Shown: positions 35,956-48,900, counted from the first letter of the stretch. The stretch: 64,000 nt of DNA from Tillandsia leiboldiana (GCA_029204045.2 JAQNDB010000119.1:1-64000); one strand, 5' to 3'. Notes: generated by a model from the letters alone, not told the origin. Numbers and translations: made by a program.

Positions 35956-38287
35956 TGTATACATATGCTGTTAGGGTTTTTGGGAAACTTAAGGCCCGTA
36001 GCCCTACCTCCACCACCTCCTTCTCTCTCCCTCTGTTACCTTCCCCACACAACTGCGCCGTCGGCCGCCGTCCAAGGTCGTCGGAAAAGCAAGGAAATTA
36101 GAAGCAACATTGGTTTCGGTTTGTCGGAGAGGAAGAAGCACCTAAGCGCTAGCCTTGTGCCCAGGTTCATCTGAAGTCATCTGCAACATCCAGCAGTCGG
36201 GCCGTGGTGGTCCGGTACACCGCCGTGGCCGCGCGACGCCGGGAAGATCAACCCTTCTTCCTCGGATCCAGCGAAGGTGAGTTCTTGGTGTTTGTTTTTT
36301 TTTTCTGGCTACCTAGATTATTTCAGTAGGTTAGTGAGGTTGTGGGGATGTCCCATGCTGAACCCCGACTCTCGGGGTGCTCCCGGTTGCCGGCGGGGAA
36401 AAGGCACCCGCCGGAACCCTAGCTTGCTCCGCCCAAGCCGCTGGCCGCACCCGATGGCCCAACTTCGAAACCAAAATGGTGGGCAATTACTGTAGGGCCT
36501 AAGGAATCCTCCTATGAAGTTTCATAGTATTTGGTGTGGTGTGCGCTTCGCAGATTTGAGCCCTAATTTCGAGCTAATTATGCTCCGGCCGAGCGCCTTG
36601 CTCCGGCGCCGGCGCGGCTTCTCGTCGCCGGCCAATGCTCTAGTTACCTTCCTGCAGTCGAGAGGGACCCTAGGATGCCTTTGCATGAGACCCATGCTGC
36701 TTGGTTAAGGCTTCACCATTTTTGGGGTTTGCTTCGGCCAAGGTCGCCGCCGCCGCCGCCGTCGCCTCTCGCCGCCAGCCGTGAGTCGGCAAGCTTCTTA
36801 GAATCATGTAGCACCTACTGGTGTTTGTGCCTGAGATCCAGAGCCTAGATATAGGGATTCACCATTGTTGTCTTCAAGAACTGTGTATTAAATTGTTGCA
36901 CGCCATATGTTCGATGAAATGCTTGAGAGAACCAAATGGGTTCTGCTCATCCAGCAAGGGAGCATTCAACTCCTGCAGGCCTCCTGAGCACAATGCTCAC
37001 CCTACTTCAGCAAATGGCTGAGTAATTGGTGAGACCTTGCGAATAGAGCTCTTTAAGTATATGTTTTTGGAGTCATTTTTGCTCCGGCGATGTCTCCGGT
37101 TACCCCGCAGCACCTAGTTGGTGAGCCTCTGAGTTCTTTCGACCCATTGAGCATGATGCTCACCCAAAAATTGGGTTTGGTCGAGTCTAGGTATTAAATG
37201 TAGCATTGTGAGCTTTTATGTCAAGAATTTGTTGACCCAAAGTTTTATTCGAGTTTCGCGTTGCTTCCAAAAGGTGAGCACGGTGTCCAGCAAGTCGAGA
37301 GCCACCTGCTGGTGGTGTCGGTCTATTAAAATAGCTTTCCGAAATTAAATACAAGCGAAAATAGCATGAAAACGCATGCTTTTATGCAAATTTGTAAAAT
37401 CCCGGGGGCCTAAATGCAATTGTGACCATACTAGCTGCTTTGTACAGTGTACACAGGATCTCTAAAACTTTTGCTGGAGGTCCGATGCTTTTCGTTGAGC
37501 GGGAATTGGATCCCAAACCGTAGATCGGCAAAATCGCCGGTTTAACGGCGATTCGGCGTGAATCATGCAATTCAGGAAATTGCAGTGATTAAATTGTGGT
37601 GTTAAATATCCCTGGCTGTTCCCGGTGCTGTTCTAAAGAGCCGGTGATTTTAGTTTCTTATCTGCAACTTCCGGTGCCAAAATGGGCTTTCCGGGAGTGT
37701 TTCAGTGGATTTCCAGAAATTTCAGTAAAAGCCTGGTTCGGCTGAGTTCCCCGTATTAGCAACATGTTTTTGTTCTGTTGTCGGGATGGGTGCGAGTGAG
37801 TCTGTTATTGATCCCAGTTATATGATCCAGGTTCTTGCAGTCTGACTCCGGCCCACGTGCCTTCTGTTGGAGTCGTTGGACCGCCTACACACAGGTGGGT
37901 TATCTTCGGTCCGGGCTTTATCTCTTCGGCCCTCTGGTTGCTTTAGTCCAGTCGGACACCTGTTTTTGATTTGCCCTGCTGATTATATCTATATGACCTA
38001 TCTTGACATATGATGATCTCTTTTGACATCTCATGATCCCTTTGATTGACATTGACTCTGTTAGACCTGTGCTTGAGATTAGCCCTGTAGATTTTATCAT
38101 GTATCCCTATGCTTGACTATGCCATATGATTTTCCTGATAGACATTGATTCCGTAGATACATGATATACAGCTACTTGTCAGTTTTCATATCTGTTACAT
38201 AGATGTCATGATCGGATTATACTTGTTGATTCCTGTCAGCCGATATATTGTTGATATTCCGATATGCATGATTTAATGATCCTGATT

Positions 38288-38392
38288 GATAGATACTACT
38301 CGACGTTCCGATATGCATGATTGATAGATACTATTCGACGTTCCGATATGCATGATTGGTAGATACTACTTGATGTTCCGATATGCATGATA
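38288..38392 (+). repeat. 35-bp tandem repeat x3 in array LTR
   Basis: Units 38288-38322, 38323-38357 and 38358-38392, each ending CCGATATGCATGAT plus T or A. Also at 43931-44035 and 49092-49196. Looser versions of the ATGCATATCGGA motif occur in A and B LTRs. Confidence 0.9.
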
Positions 38393-38433
38393 GATTCTGA
38401 TCGATATGATAGATGATTTCCCTGTTGGGATCT

Positions 38434-38559
38434 CGGCTTATTGCCGACTACCCGGTCATTTGACCGTGAGCTTGAGCATAGCATGATGACTACCACGCAC
38501 GCTGTACGTCACGTACACTGACGGTTTGGCCACCGTCGCAGTGTTCTTTACCGGTAAAG
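38434..38559 (+). other. Conserved hairpin series in array LTR 1
   Basis: CGGC-TTATT-GCCG (38434-38446), CGGTC-ATTT-GACCG (38453-38466), ACGGT-N6-ACCGT (38521-38536) and palindrome CTTTACCGGTAAAG (38546-38559). Confidence 0.7.
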
Positions 38560-38937
38560 TGGTCTTGAGAGACCCGTGAGCCCCCGGATAGGCACCCGTG
38601 GGTGCGGGGTTATGTCAGCCAGATAGGTGCCAGACAGGTGGTATGAGCCTGAGGTCATCGTGACCAATACTGGCATTGATTGGGTACTTGAGTTCTTTTG
38701 TTGACGCATTCTTATTATCTTGCGCTGTTATTGATAGATATCTTACCCTGTACCCTTACTGCTCAGTTCATGATTGATTATCTCGTTTACATACATAGAT
38801 TTCCAGCATTTATTACTTGCAGTTTCATTACCCTTGATTATCTGCCTATTCAGTTATCTATGGATTTTTGTTGATTATCAGTAGATCTTATTTGTTATTC
38901 AGCTTTACCCTATGATTTTTACTATCCGCAGATTATT

Positions 38938-39011
38938 GTACCCAGTAGGTACGATTAGCTATTTCTCGGCTCGTCGTGCCCACTGGGATACACTCCGGTG
39001 TGTCTCACACC
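38938..39011 (+). other. Conserved LTR block with two hairpins, array LTR 1
   Basis: GTACC/GGTAC at 38938-38952 and GGTGTG/CACACC at 38997-39011. The sequence between them is identical to that in D. Confidence 0.72.
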
Positions 39012-39284
39012 CTCGGGTGACTGTTTTTCAGGTCGAGCGGGTGTTGGGATGTCGGGACACGTTGGTGAGACGATTGCGATAGTATCGACCCATATGTAGT
39101 CAGTATATTTCATTTCCGCATTTCAGTTTACTTGTTATAGACTGACTAGTTTTGCATGCGTAGTTTAGACTACTCTGATATGGATTGATTGTGATTAGCC
39201 TTGCATGTATAGGAAAGGCTCTGTCCAGTTGGGCAGGGGATTTACTATACATGTGGCGGTCTGTTACGCCCGGTTTGCGAACTC

Positions 39285-39316
<32 letters not shown>

Positions 39317-39608
39317 TTTAGCCTGCTTTTCAAAACTCGGGGCGTGACAGATTAGATGGTATCAGAGAATAGGTACACGATACCTAGGTATTTGGTTAGG
39401 ATTGAGCCCTAGGATGACTTTTACGTACATGAGAGCGCGGGGTATTTGGCATAGTGGTTTGGAGCTCAGGTGTGTTTCACACAGTTGAGTCTCGTTGTTT
39501 GGTTATTAGTCGCACGCACTCTGGGCTTTGGGGATCGTCGTTAGTGCAGGGGTAGCCGCGGTTATGGTTTCGGCCGTGGGCTTGATTGTTTCAGTGGAGC
39601 CAGAGGGC

Positions 39609-40081
39609 TGTGACGCCCCCAATAGTCCCACATCGGATGTGGATGGATTTGTGATTGGGTTTATATGAGACTTGGACACTAGTAATAATAACTGGGCTTA
39701 AGCATTTTGGGCTGTGGTTTGGGCCCAACGAGTTATTGTTGCTAGTGGGCCGGGTCGTTACATTTGGTATCAGAGCCAATAACCAGCCGGAAGTGTGTGG
39801 CGAGTCTCGGCTGAGTCTGGGTCTAGATGACAGGGCTAGCGAGACGAGTCTCACATCGCCTGGTGATCTTGGGCTTGTGTGTGTGTGTTTGGGCTGACGA
39901 GGACGTCAGGCCTAAACGGGGGGAGTCTGTGACGCCCCCAATAGTCCCACATCGGATGTGGATGGATTTGTGATTGGGTTTATATGAGACTTGGACACTA
40001 GTAATAATAACTGGGCTTAAGCATTTTGGGCTGTGGTTTGGGCCCAACGAGTTATTGTTGCTAGTGGGCCGGGTCGTTACA
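39609..40081 (+). mobile_element. TRIM (miniature LTR element), 473 bp
   Basis: Two identical 154-bp LTRs (39609-39762, 39928-40081) starting TGTGACGCCC and ending GGTCGTTACA. PBS TGGTATCAGAGC at 39765-39776, purine-rich ACGGGGGGAG just before the second LTR, and TSD AGGGC at 39604-39608 and 40082-40086. The interior is 165 bp with no coding capacity. The second internal region of the array has the empty site near 45243. The AGTCCCACATCGG motif is common in plant TRIM LTRs. Confidence 0.96.
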
Positions 40082-40497
40082 AGGGCTCAGATCAGTTACA
40101 GTACATGTGGTTGAAGGATTGACCACCGTTCCTGTCGTAAACGTCTAGTTGATGGCACAGCAGCAGATGACTGCTATTATTGCACCAACCCCACAGTTTG
40201 CCCAGAGGTTGAACAAGTTGTTGATCATTCAGTGTCCCCGTGTCATAGTTCAGTAGCCTATGGGCCCGATGGTAACCCTGTTTTGGGATGGATTCAAATT
40301 TGCCCCACTTTTTGCACAGATTTTGTGGACCGACGTGGACTCTCCTATGAGTTAGTCATGGTGATATTTATGACCACGAGGTGGTAGTAATCCTTGATAA
40401 AGGTGATGTCATTAGCATGGAGACTGTGTTGGGAGGTATGTGATATACCTTCTGATGGGAGTTGTGTCCCCAACTAGGAGTTGGCGACAGATCTAGG

Positions 40498-40567
40498 GTA
40501 TTTCGCTTTTCTTTTGGTAAGCACGTTGGCTGCAGACAACGTACTGTCGAAAGAACTGAGGAAATAC
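40498..40567 (+). other. CTGCAG-loop stem-loop, array internal region 1
   Basis: Outer stem GTATTTC/GAAATAC (40498-40504, 40561-40567), inner stem ACGTTG/CAACGT (40523-40528, 40537-40542), loop GCTGCAGA (40529-40536). In the R1 homologue the inner stem reads ATGTTG/CAACAT: one T-A pair replaced by C-G on both sides. Confidence 0.75.
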
Positions 40568-40694
40568 TCTGCCCTGTAATGGGGAGTATCAGATTGGGTC
40601 TAAAAGAGTAGCCTGAGAGTTGCTGATATTTTGTGACTGATTGTCACTACTGCGAACATGTTAGAGCCTTAATAGTGGCTTAGTTGACCTTAAG

Positions 40695-40762
40695 CTTCGG
40701 GAACAAAACTTTTTTTTAAGTTGTAAGTTTCGGGGACGAAACTTCTTTTAAGTTGTAAGTGA
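40695..40762 (+). other. Duplicated 3' end with atypical polypurine region
   Basis: Units 40695-40727 and 40728-40759 both run from TTCGGG(G/A)AC to AAGTTGTAAG. The last bases before the LTR are GTAAGTGA rather than the G-rich tract of R1 and B. The second copy is 45856-45923. Confidence 0.7.
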
Positions 40763-43700
40763 TGTAGAAACTCGAAATATTTTATTATAATAAATAGAGT
40801 AAAAGTGAATTTTGAACTGGTTTTGAATTTAAAAGACTTGTGTTGACCTATTTGGTCAATCGCCAGTGTGCAAGTTGCACAATTTACGAGGCAAAAAGGC
40901 TACTTTCCAATCCAGACATGATCTTTGAAATCCGAATTGACCGTTGCGATCGTCTCGTCAAACTGAACGAGATTGATATTCAGCACTTTTCGATCAGACG
41001 GTCGGATCTTCCGGAAATCAGCGAAGAAGCGGGCGAAATAGCCGAGACCAATGTAACAGTGCTCTGTGCACAGTGCACTTAAGTGAATTACTGTATATGA
41101 ACAGTAACCTTAATTTTCGAGACTCCGACGAATGTAACGCTGACCGATTCACTGTCCGGATTCCGAACATAGTGATCCAGGTAGTCATTTCGAACGATTT
41201 CGTCATTTTGGACGCAATGGCGCTGACGGAATTTCCGTCTGACGACCCTAAAGCATCGTAAAGCGTGCCGAACTGTATATTTTACAGTATAAGTTGGAAT
41301 TTAAAAATCTTGGAGCAAAATTTTAGCGAACCAAAATCGCTACTTGATAGGTTTCGTCGAGCCGGACGTCGTGGCGGTGTCAGATTTTTAGTTTGACAGT
41401 CCGGTTGTCTCGGAAAGGGTGAAGTAAGGTGAAAAACGCAGTATTTTGCGCGAAAACCCTAGATTTTATGCTCCGTATCGCATGCCACCCCTTGGAGAGG
41501 GACTTGAATGTAAAATAAGCATGCTGTAAAGGACCCAGCCCTAAATGTCATTAGTAAGGGGAGTAAATCGGAATATGTACATATTACACTATATATATAT
41601 GTATACATATGCTGTTAGGGTTTTTGGGAAACTTAAGGCCCGTAGCCCTACCTCCACCACCTCCTTCTCCCTCCTTCTGTTACCTTCCCCACACAACTGC
41701 GCCGCCGGCCGCCGTCCAAGGTCGCCGAAAAAGCAAGGAAATTAGAAGCAACATTGGTTTCGGTTTGTGGGAGAGGAAGAAGCACCTAAGCGCTAGCCTT
41801 GTGCCCAGGTTCATCTGAAGTCATCTGCAACATCCAGCAGTCGGGCCGTGGTGGTCCGGTACACCGCCGTGGCCGCGCGACGCCGGGAAGATCAACCCTT
41901 CTTCCTCGGATCCAGCGAAGGTGAGTTCTTGGTGTTTGTTTTTTTTTCTGGCTACCTAGATTATTTCAGTAGGTTAGTGAGGTTGTGGGGATGTCCCATG
42001 CTGAACCCCGACTCTCGGGGTGCTCCCGGTTGCCGGCGGGGAAAAGGCACCCGCCGGAACCCTAGCTTGCTCCGCCCAAGCCGCTGGCCGCACCCGATGG
42101 CCCAACTTCGAAACCAAAATGGTGGGCAATTACTGTAGGGCCTAAGGAATCCTCCTATGAAGTTTCATAGTATTTGGTGTGGTGTGCGCTTCGCAGATTT
42201 GAGCCCTAATTTTGAGCTAATTATGCTCCGGCCGAGCGCCTTGCTCCGGCGCCGGCGCGGCTTCTCGTCGCCGGCCAATGCTCTAGTTACCTTCCTGCAG
42301 TCGAGAGGGACCCTAGGATGCCTTTGCATGAGACCCATGCTGCTTGGTTAAGGCTTCACCATTTTTGGGGTTTGCTTGGGCCAAGGTCGCCGCCGCCGCC
42401 GCCGTCGCCTCTCGCCGCCAGCCGTGAGTCGGCAAGCTTCTTAGAACCATGTAGCACCTACTGGTGTTTGTGCCTGAGATCCAGAGCCTAGATATAGGGA
42501 TTCACCATTGTTGTCTTCAAGAACTGTGTATTAAATTGTTGCACGCCATATGTTCGATGAAATGCTTGAGAGAACCAAATGGGTTCTGCTCATCCAGCAA
42601 GGGAGCATTCAACTCCTGCAGGCCTCCTGAGCACAATGCTCACCCTACTTCAGCAAATGGCTGAGTAATTGGTGAGACCTTGCGAATAGAGCTCTTTAAG
42701 TATATGTTTTTGGAGTCATTTTTGCTCCGGCGATGTCTCCGGTTACCCCGCAGCACCTAGTTGGTGAGCCTCTGAGTTCTTTCGACCCATTGAGCATGAT
42801 GCTCACCCAAAAATTGGGTTTGGTCGAGTCTAGGTATTAAATGTAGCATTGTGAGCTTTTATGTCAAGAATTTGTTGACCCAAAGTTTTATTCGAGTTTC
42901 GCGTTGCTTCCAAAAGGTGAGCACGGTGTCCAGCAAGTCGAGAGCCACCTGCTGGTGGTGTCGGTCTGTTAAAATAGCTTTCCGAAATTAAATACAAGCG
43001 AAAATAGCATGAAAATGCATGCTTTTATGCAAATTTGTAAAATCCCGGGGGCCTAAATGCAATTGTGACCATACTAGCTGCTTTGTACAGTGTACACAGG
43101 ATCTCTAAAACTTTTGCTGGAGGTCCGATGCTTTTTGTTGAGCGGGAATTGGATCCCGAACCGTAGATCGGCAAAATCGCCGGTTTAACGGCGATTCGGC
43201 GTGAATCATGCAATTCAGGAAATTGCAGTGATTAAATTGTGATGTTAAATATCCCTGGCTGTTCCTGGTGCTGTTCTAAAGAGCCGGTGATTTTAGTTTC
43301 TTATCTGCAACTTCCGGTGCCAAAATGGGCTTTCCGGGAGTGTTTCAGTGGATTTCCAGAAATTTCAGTAAAAGCCTAGTTCGGCTGAGTTCCCCGTATT
43401 AGCGACATGTTTTTGTTCTGTTGTCGGGATGGGTGCGAGTGAGTCTGTTGTTGATCCCAGTAATATGATCCAGGTTCTTGCAGTCTGACTCCGGCCCACG
43501 TGCCTTCTGTTGGAGTCGTTGGACCGCCTACACACAGGTGGGTTATCTTCGGTCCGGGCTTTATCTCTTCGGCCCTCTGGTTGCTTTAGTCCAGTCGGAC
43601 ACCTGTTTTTGATTTGCCCTGCTGATTATATCTATATGACCTATCTTGACATATGATGATCTCTTTTGACATCTCATGATCCCTTTGATTGACATTGACT

Positions 43701-44988
43701 CTGTTAGACCTGTGCTTGAGATTAGCCCTGTAGATTTTATCATGTATCCCTATGCTTGACTATGCCATATGATTTTCCTGATAGACATTGATTCCGTAGA
43801 TACATGATATACAGCTACTTGTCAGTTTTCATATCTGTTACATAGATGTCATGATCGGATTATACTTGTTGATTCCTGTCAGCCGATATATTGTTGATAT
43901 TCCGATATGCATGATTTATTGATCCTGATTGATAGATACTAATCGACGTTCCGATATGCATGATTGATAGATACTATTCGACGTTTCGATATGCATGATT
44001 GGTAGATACTACTTGATGTTCCGATATGCATGATAGATTCTGATCGATATGATAGATGATTTCCCTGTTGGGATGTCGGCTTATTGCCGACTACCCGGTC
44101 ATTTGACCGTGAGCTTGAGCATAGCATGATGACTACCACGCACGCTGTACGTCACGTACACTGACGGTTTGGCCACCGTCGCAGTGTTCTTTACCGGTAA
44201 AGTGGTCTTGAGAGACCCGTGAGCCCCCGGATAGGCACCCGTGGGTGCGGGGTTATGTCAGCCAGATAGGTGCCAGACAGGTGGTATGAGCCTGAGGTCA
44301 TCGTGACCAATACTGGCATTGATTGGGTACTTGAGTTCTTTTGTTGACGCATTCTTATTATCTTGCGCTGTTATTGATAGATATCTTACCCTGTACCCTT
44401 ACTGCTCAGTTCATGATTGATTATCTCGTTTACATACATAGATTTCCAGCATTTATTACTTGCAGTTTCATTACCCTTGATTATCTGCCTATTCAGTTAT
44501 CTATGGATTTTTATTGATTATCAGTAGATCTTATTTGTTATTCAACTTTACCCTATGATTTTTACTATCCACAGATTATTGTACCCAGTAGGTACGATTA
44601 GCTATTTCTCGGCTCGTCGTGCCCACTGGGATACACTCCGGTGTGTCTCACACCCTCGGGTGACTGTTTTTCAGGTCGAGCGGGTGTTGGGATGTCGGGA
44701 CACGTTGGTGAGACGATTGCGATAGTATCGACCCATATGTAGTCAGTATATTTCATTTCCGCATTTCAGTTTACTTGTTATAGACTGACTAGTTTTGCAT
44801 GCGTAGTTTAGACTACTCTGATATGGATTGATTGTGATTAGCCGTGCATGTATAGGAAAGGCTCTGTCCAGTTGGGCAGGGGATTTACTATACATGTGGC
44901 GGTCTGTTACGCCCGGTTTGCGAACTCTGATTTAAAAAAAAAAAAAAAAAAAAAATTTAGCCTGCTTTTCAAAACTCGGGGCGTGACA
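40763..44988 (+). repeat. Array LTR 2 (middle)
   Basis: 4226 bp. It serves as 3' LTR of the first unit and 5' LTR of the second. Shares most LTR1-distinguishing variants with LTR 3 across its full length, plus some private changes (for example near 43950 and 44074). Confidence 0.95.
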
Positions 44989-45923
44989 GATTAGATGGTA
45001 TCAGAGAATAGGTATACGATACCTAGGTATTTGGTTAGGATTGAGCCCTAGGATGACTTTTACGTACATGAGAGCGCGGGGTATTTGGCATAGTGGTTTG
45101 GAGCTCAGGTGTGTTTCACACAGTTGAGTCTCGTTGTTTGGTTATTAGTCGCACGCACTCTGGGCTTTGGGGATCGTCGTTAGTGCAGGGGTAGCCGCGG
45201 TTATGGTTTCGGCCGTGGGCTTGATTGTTTCAGTGGAGCCAGAGGGCTCAGATCAGTTACAGTACATGTGGTTGAAGGATTGACCACCGTTCCTGTCGTA
45301 AACGTCTAGTTGATGGCACAGCAGCAGATGACTGCTATTATTGCACCAACCCCACAGTTTGCCCAGAGGTTGAACAAGTTGTTGATCATTCAATGTCCCC
45401 GTATCATAGTTCAGTAGCCTATGGGCCCGATGGTAACCCTGTTTTGGGATGGATTCAAATTGGCCCCACTTTTTGCACAGATTTTGTGGACCGACGTGGA
45501 CTCTCCTATGAGTTAGTCATGGTGATATTTATGACCACGAGGTGGTAGTAATCCTTGATAAAGGTGATGTCATTAGCATGGAGACTGTGTTGGGAGGTAT
45601 GTGATATACCTTCTGATGGGAGTTGTGTCCCCAACTAGGAGTTGGCGACAGATCTAGGGTATTTCGCTTTTCTTTTGGTAAGCACGTTGGCTGCAGACAA
45701 CGTACTGTCGAAAGAACTGAGGAAATACTCTGCCCTGTAATGGGGAGTATCAGATTGGGTCTAAAAGAGTAGCCTGAGAGTTGCTGATATTTTGTGACTG
45801 ATTGTCACTACTGCGAACCTGTTAGAGCCTTAATAGTGGCTTAGTTGACCTTAAGCTTCGGGAACAAAACTTTTTTTTAAGTTGTAAGTTTCGGGGACGA
45901 AACTTCTTTTAAGTTGTAAGTGA
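44989..45923 (+). other. Array internal region 2 (non-coding)
   Basis: 935 bp. PBS 44996-45007, CTGCAG stem-loop 45659-45728, 3' end 45856-45923. It differs from region 1 at only a handful of sites and lacks the TRIM. Confidence 0.92.
45659..45728 (+). other. CTGCAG-loop stem-loop, array internal region 2
   Basis: Identical fold to 40498-40567, with the inner hairpin at 45684-45703. Confidence 0.75.
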
Positions 45924-48900
45924 TGTAGAAACTCGAAATATTTTATTATAATAAATAGAGTAAAAGTGAATTTTGAACTGGTTTTGAATTTAAAAGACTT
46001 GTGTTGACCTATTTGGTCAATCGCCAGTGTGCAAGTTGCACAATTTACGAGGCAAAAAGGCTACTTTCCAATCCAGACATGATCTTTGAAATCCGAATTG
46101 ACCGTTGCGATCGTCTCGTCAAACTGAACGAGATTGATATTCAGCACTTTTCGATCAGACGGTCGGATCTTCCGGAAATCAGCGAAGAAGCGGGCGAAAT
46201 AGCCGAGACCAATGTAACAGTGCTCTGTGCACAGTGCACTTAAGTGAATTACTGTATATGAACAGTAATCTTAATTTTCGAGACTCCGACGAATGTAACG
46301 CTGACCGATTCACTGTCCGGATTCCGAACATAGTGATCCAGGTAGTCATTTCGAACGATTTCGTCATTTTGGACGCAATGGCGCTGACGGAATTTCCGTC
46401 TGACGACCCTAAAGCATCGTAAAGCGTGCCGAACTGTATATTTTACAGTATAAGTTGGAATTTAAAAATCTTGGAGCAAAATTTTAGCGAACCAAAATCG
46501 CTACTTGATAGGTTTCGTCGAGCCGGACGTCGTGGCGGTGTCAGATTTTCAGTTTGACAGTCCGGTTGTCTCTGAAAGCGTGAAATAAGGTGAAAAACGC
46601 AGTATTTTGCGCGAAAACCCTAGATTTTATGCTCCGTATCGCATGCCACCCCTTGGAGAGGGACTTGAATGTAAAATAAGCATGCTGTAAAGGACCCAGC
46701 CCTAAATGTCATTAGTAAGGGGAGTAAATCGGAATATGTACATATTACACTATATATATATGTATACATATGCTGTTAGGGTTTTTGGGAAACTTAAGGC
46801 CCGTAGCCCTACCTCCACCACCTCCTTCTCTCTCCCTCTGTTACCTTCCCCACACAACTGCGCCGCCGGCCGCCGTCCAAGGTCGCCGGAAAAGCAAGGA
46901 AATTAGAAGCAACATTGGTTTCGGTTTGTGGGAGAGGAAGAAGCACCTAAGCGCTAGCCTTGTGCCCAGGTTCATCTGAAGTCATCTGCAACATCCAGCA
47001 GTCGGGCCGTGGTGGTCCGGTACACCGCCGTGGCCGCGCGACGCCGGGAAGATCAACCCTTCTTCCTCGGATCCGGCGAAGGTGAGTTCTTGGTGTTTGT
47101 TTTTTTTTCTGGCTACCTAGATTATTTCAGTAGGTTAGTGAGGTTGTGGGGATGTCCCATGCTGAACCCCGACTCTCGGGGTGCTCCCGGTTGCCGGCGG
47201 GGAAAAGGCACCCGCCGGAACCCTAGCTTGCTCCGCCCAAGCCGCTGGCCGCACCCGATGGCCCAACTTCGAAACCAAAAAGGTGGGCAATTACTGTAGG
47301 GCCTAAGGAACCCTCCTATGAAGTTTCATAGCATTTGGTGTGGTGTGCGCTTCGCAGATTTGAGCCCTAATTTCGAGCTAATTATGCTCCGGCCGAGCGC
47401 CTTGCTCCGGCGCCGGCGCGGCTTCTCGTTGCCGGCCAATGCTCTAGTTACCTTCCTGCAGTCGAGAGGGACCCTAGGATGCCTTTGCATGAGACCCATG
47501 CTGCTTGGTTAAGGCTTCACCATTTTTGGGGTTTGCTTCGGCCAAGGTCGCCGCCGCCGCCGCCGTCGCCTATCGCCGCCAGCCGTGAGTCGGCAAGCTT
47601 CTTAGAATAATGTAGCACCTACTGGTGTTTGTGCCTGAGATCCAGAGCCTAGATATAGGGATTCACCATTGTTGTCTTCAAGAACTGTGTATTAAATTGT
47701 TGCACGCCATATGTTCGATGAAATGCTTGAGAGAACCAAATGGGTTCTGCTCATCCAGCAAGGGAGCATTCAACTCCTGCAGGCCTCCTGAGCACAATGC
47801 TCACCCTACTTCAGCAAATGGCTGAGTAATTGGTGAGACCTTGCGAATAGAACTCTTTAAGTACATGTTTTTGGAGTCATTTTTGCTCCGGCGATGTCTC
47901 CGGTTACCCCGCAGCACCTAGTTGGTGAGCCTCTGAGTTCTTTCGACCCATTGAGCATGATGCTCACCCAAAAATTGGGTTTGGTCGAGTCTAGGTATTA
48001 AATGTAGCATTGTGAGCTTTTATGTCAAGAATTTGTTGACCCAAAGTTTTATTCGAGTTTCGCGTTGCTTCCAAAAGGTGAGCACGGTGTCCAGCAAGTC
48101 GAGAGCCACCTGCTGGTGGTGTCGGTCTGTTAAAATAGCTTTCCGAAATTAAATACAAGCGAAAATAGCATGAAAATGCATGCTTTTATGCAAATTTGTA
48201 AAATCCCGGGGGCCTAAATGCAATTGTGACCATACTAGCTGCTTTGTACAGTGTACACAGGATCTCTAAAACTTTTGCTGGAGGTCCGATGCTTTTCGTT
48301 GAGCGGGAATTGGATCCCGAACCGTAGATCGGCAAAATCGCTGGTTTAACGGCGATTCGGCGTGAATCATGCAATTCAGGAAATTGCAGTGATTAAATTG
48401 TGATGTTAAATATCCCTGGCTGTTCCCGGTGCTTTTCTAAAGAGCCGGTGATTTTAGTTTCTTATCTGCAACTTCCGGTGCCAAAATGGGCTTTCCGGGA
48501 GTGTTTCAGTGGATTTCCAGAAATTTCAGTAAAAGCCTGGTTCGGCTGAGTTCCCCGTATTAGCGACATGTTTTTGTTCTGTTGTCGGGATGGGTGCAAG
48601 TGAGTCTGTTATTGATCCCAGTTATATGATCCAGGTTCTTGCAGTCTGACTCCGGCCCACGAGCCTTCTGTTGGAGTCGTTGGACCGCCTACACACAGGT
48701 GGGTTATCTTCGGTCCGGGCTTTATCTCTTCGGCCCTCTGGTTGCTTTAGTCCAGTCGGACACCTGTTTTTGATTTGCCCTGCTGATTATATCTATATGA
48801 CCTATCTTGGCATATGATGATCTCTTTTGACATCTCATGATCCCTTTGATTGACATTGACTCTGTTAGACCTGTGCTTGAGATTAGCCCTGTAGATTTTA

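Larger units (their letters stand above)
35120..39349 (+). repeat. Array LTR 1
   Basis: 4230 bp. U3 with AAACCCTAG near 35813, TATA box TATATAAA at 35948-35955, then a GC-rich leader with a GAAG-GTGAGT donor-like site near 36268. Hairpin stems at 38434-38466, palindrome CTTTACCGGTAAAG at 38546-38559, conserved block 38938-39011, and an A run (about 39292-39316) 33 bp before the end. It differs from LTRs 2 and 3 at a set of sites those two share. Confidence 0.95.
39350..40762 (+). other. Array internal region 1 (non-coding, carries TRIM)
   Basis: PBS TGGTATCAGAGA at 39357-39368, a non-coding leader, the TRIM at 39609-40081, the CTGCAG stem-loop (40498-40567), and a duplicated 3' end (40695-40727, 40728-40759). 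Just after the stem-loop the sequence CAGATTGGGTC is shared with the R1 leader at the same relative place; gag is absent. Confidence 0.92.

Noticed and set aside
39655..40047. ORFs of 74-87 residues around 39600-40050
   Set aside because: They lie in the TRIM and read through its LTRs; TRIMs are non-coding.
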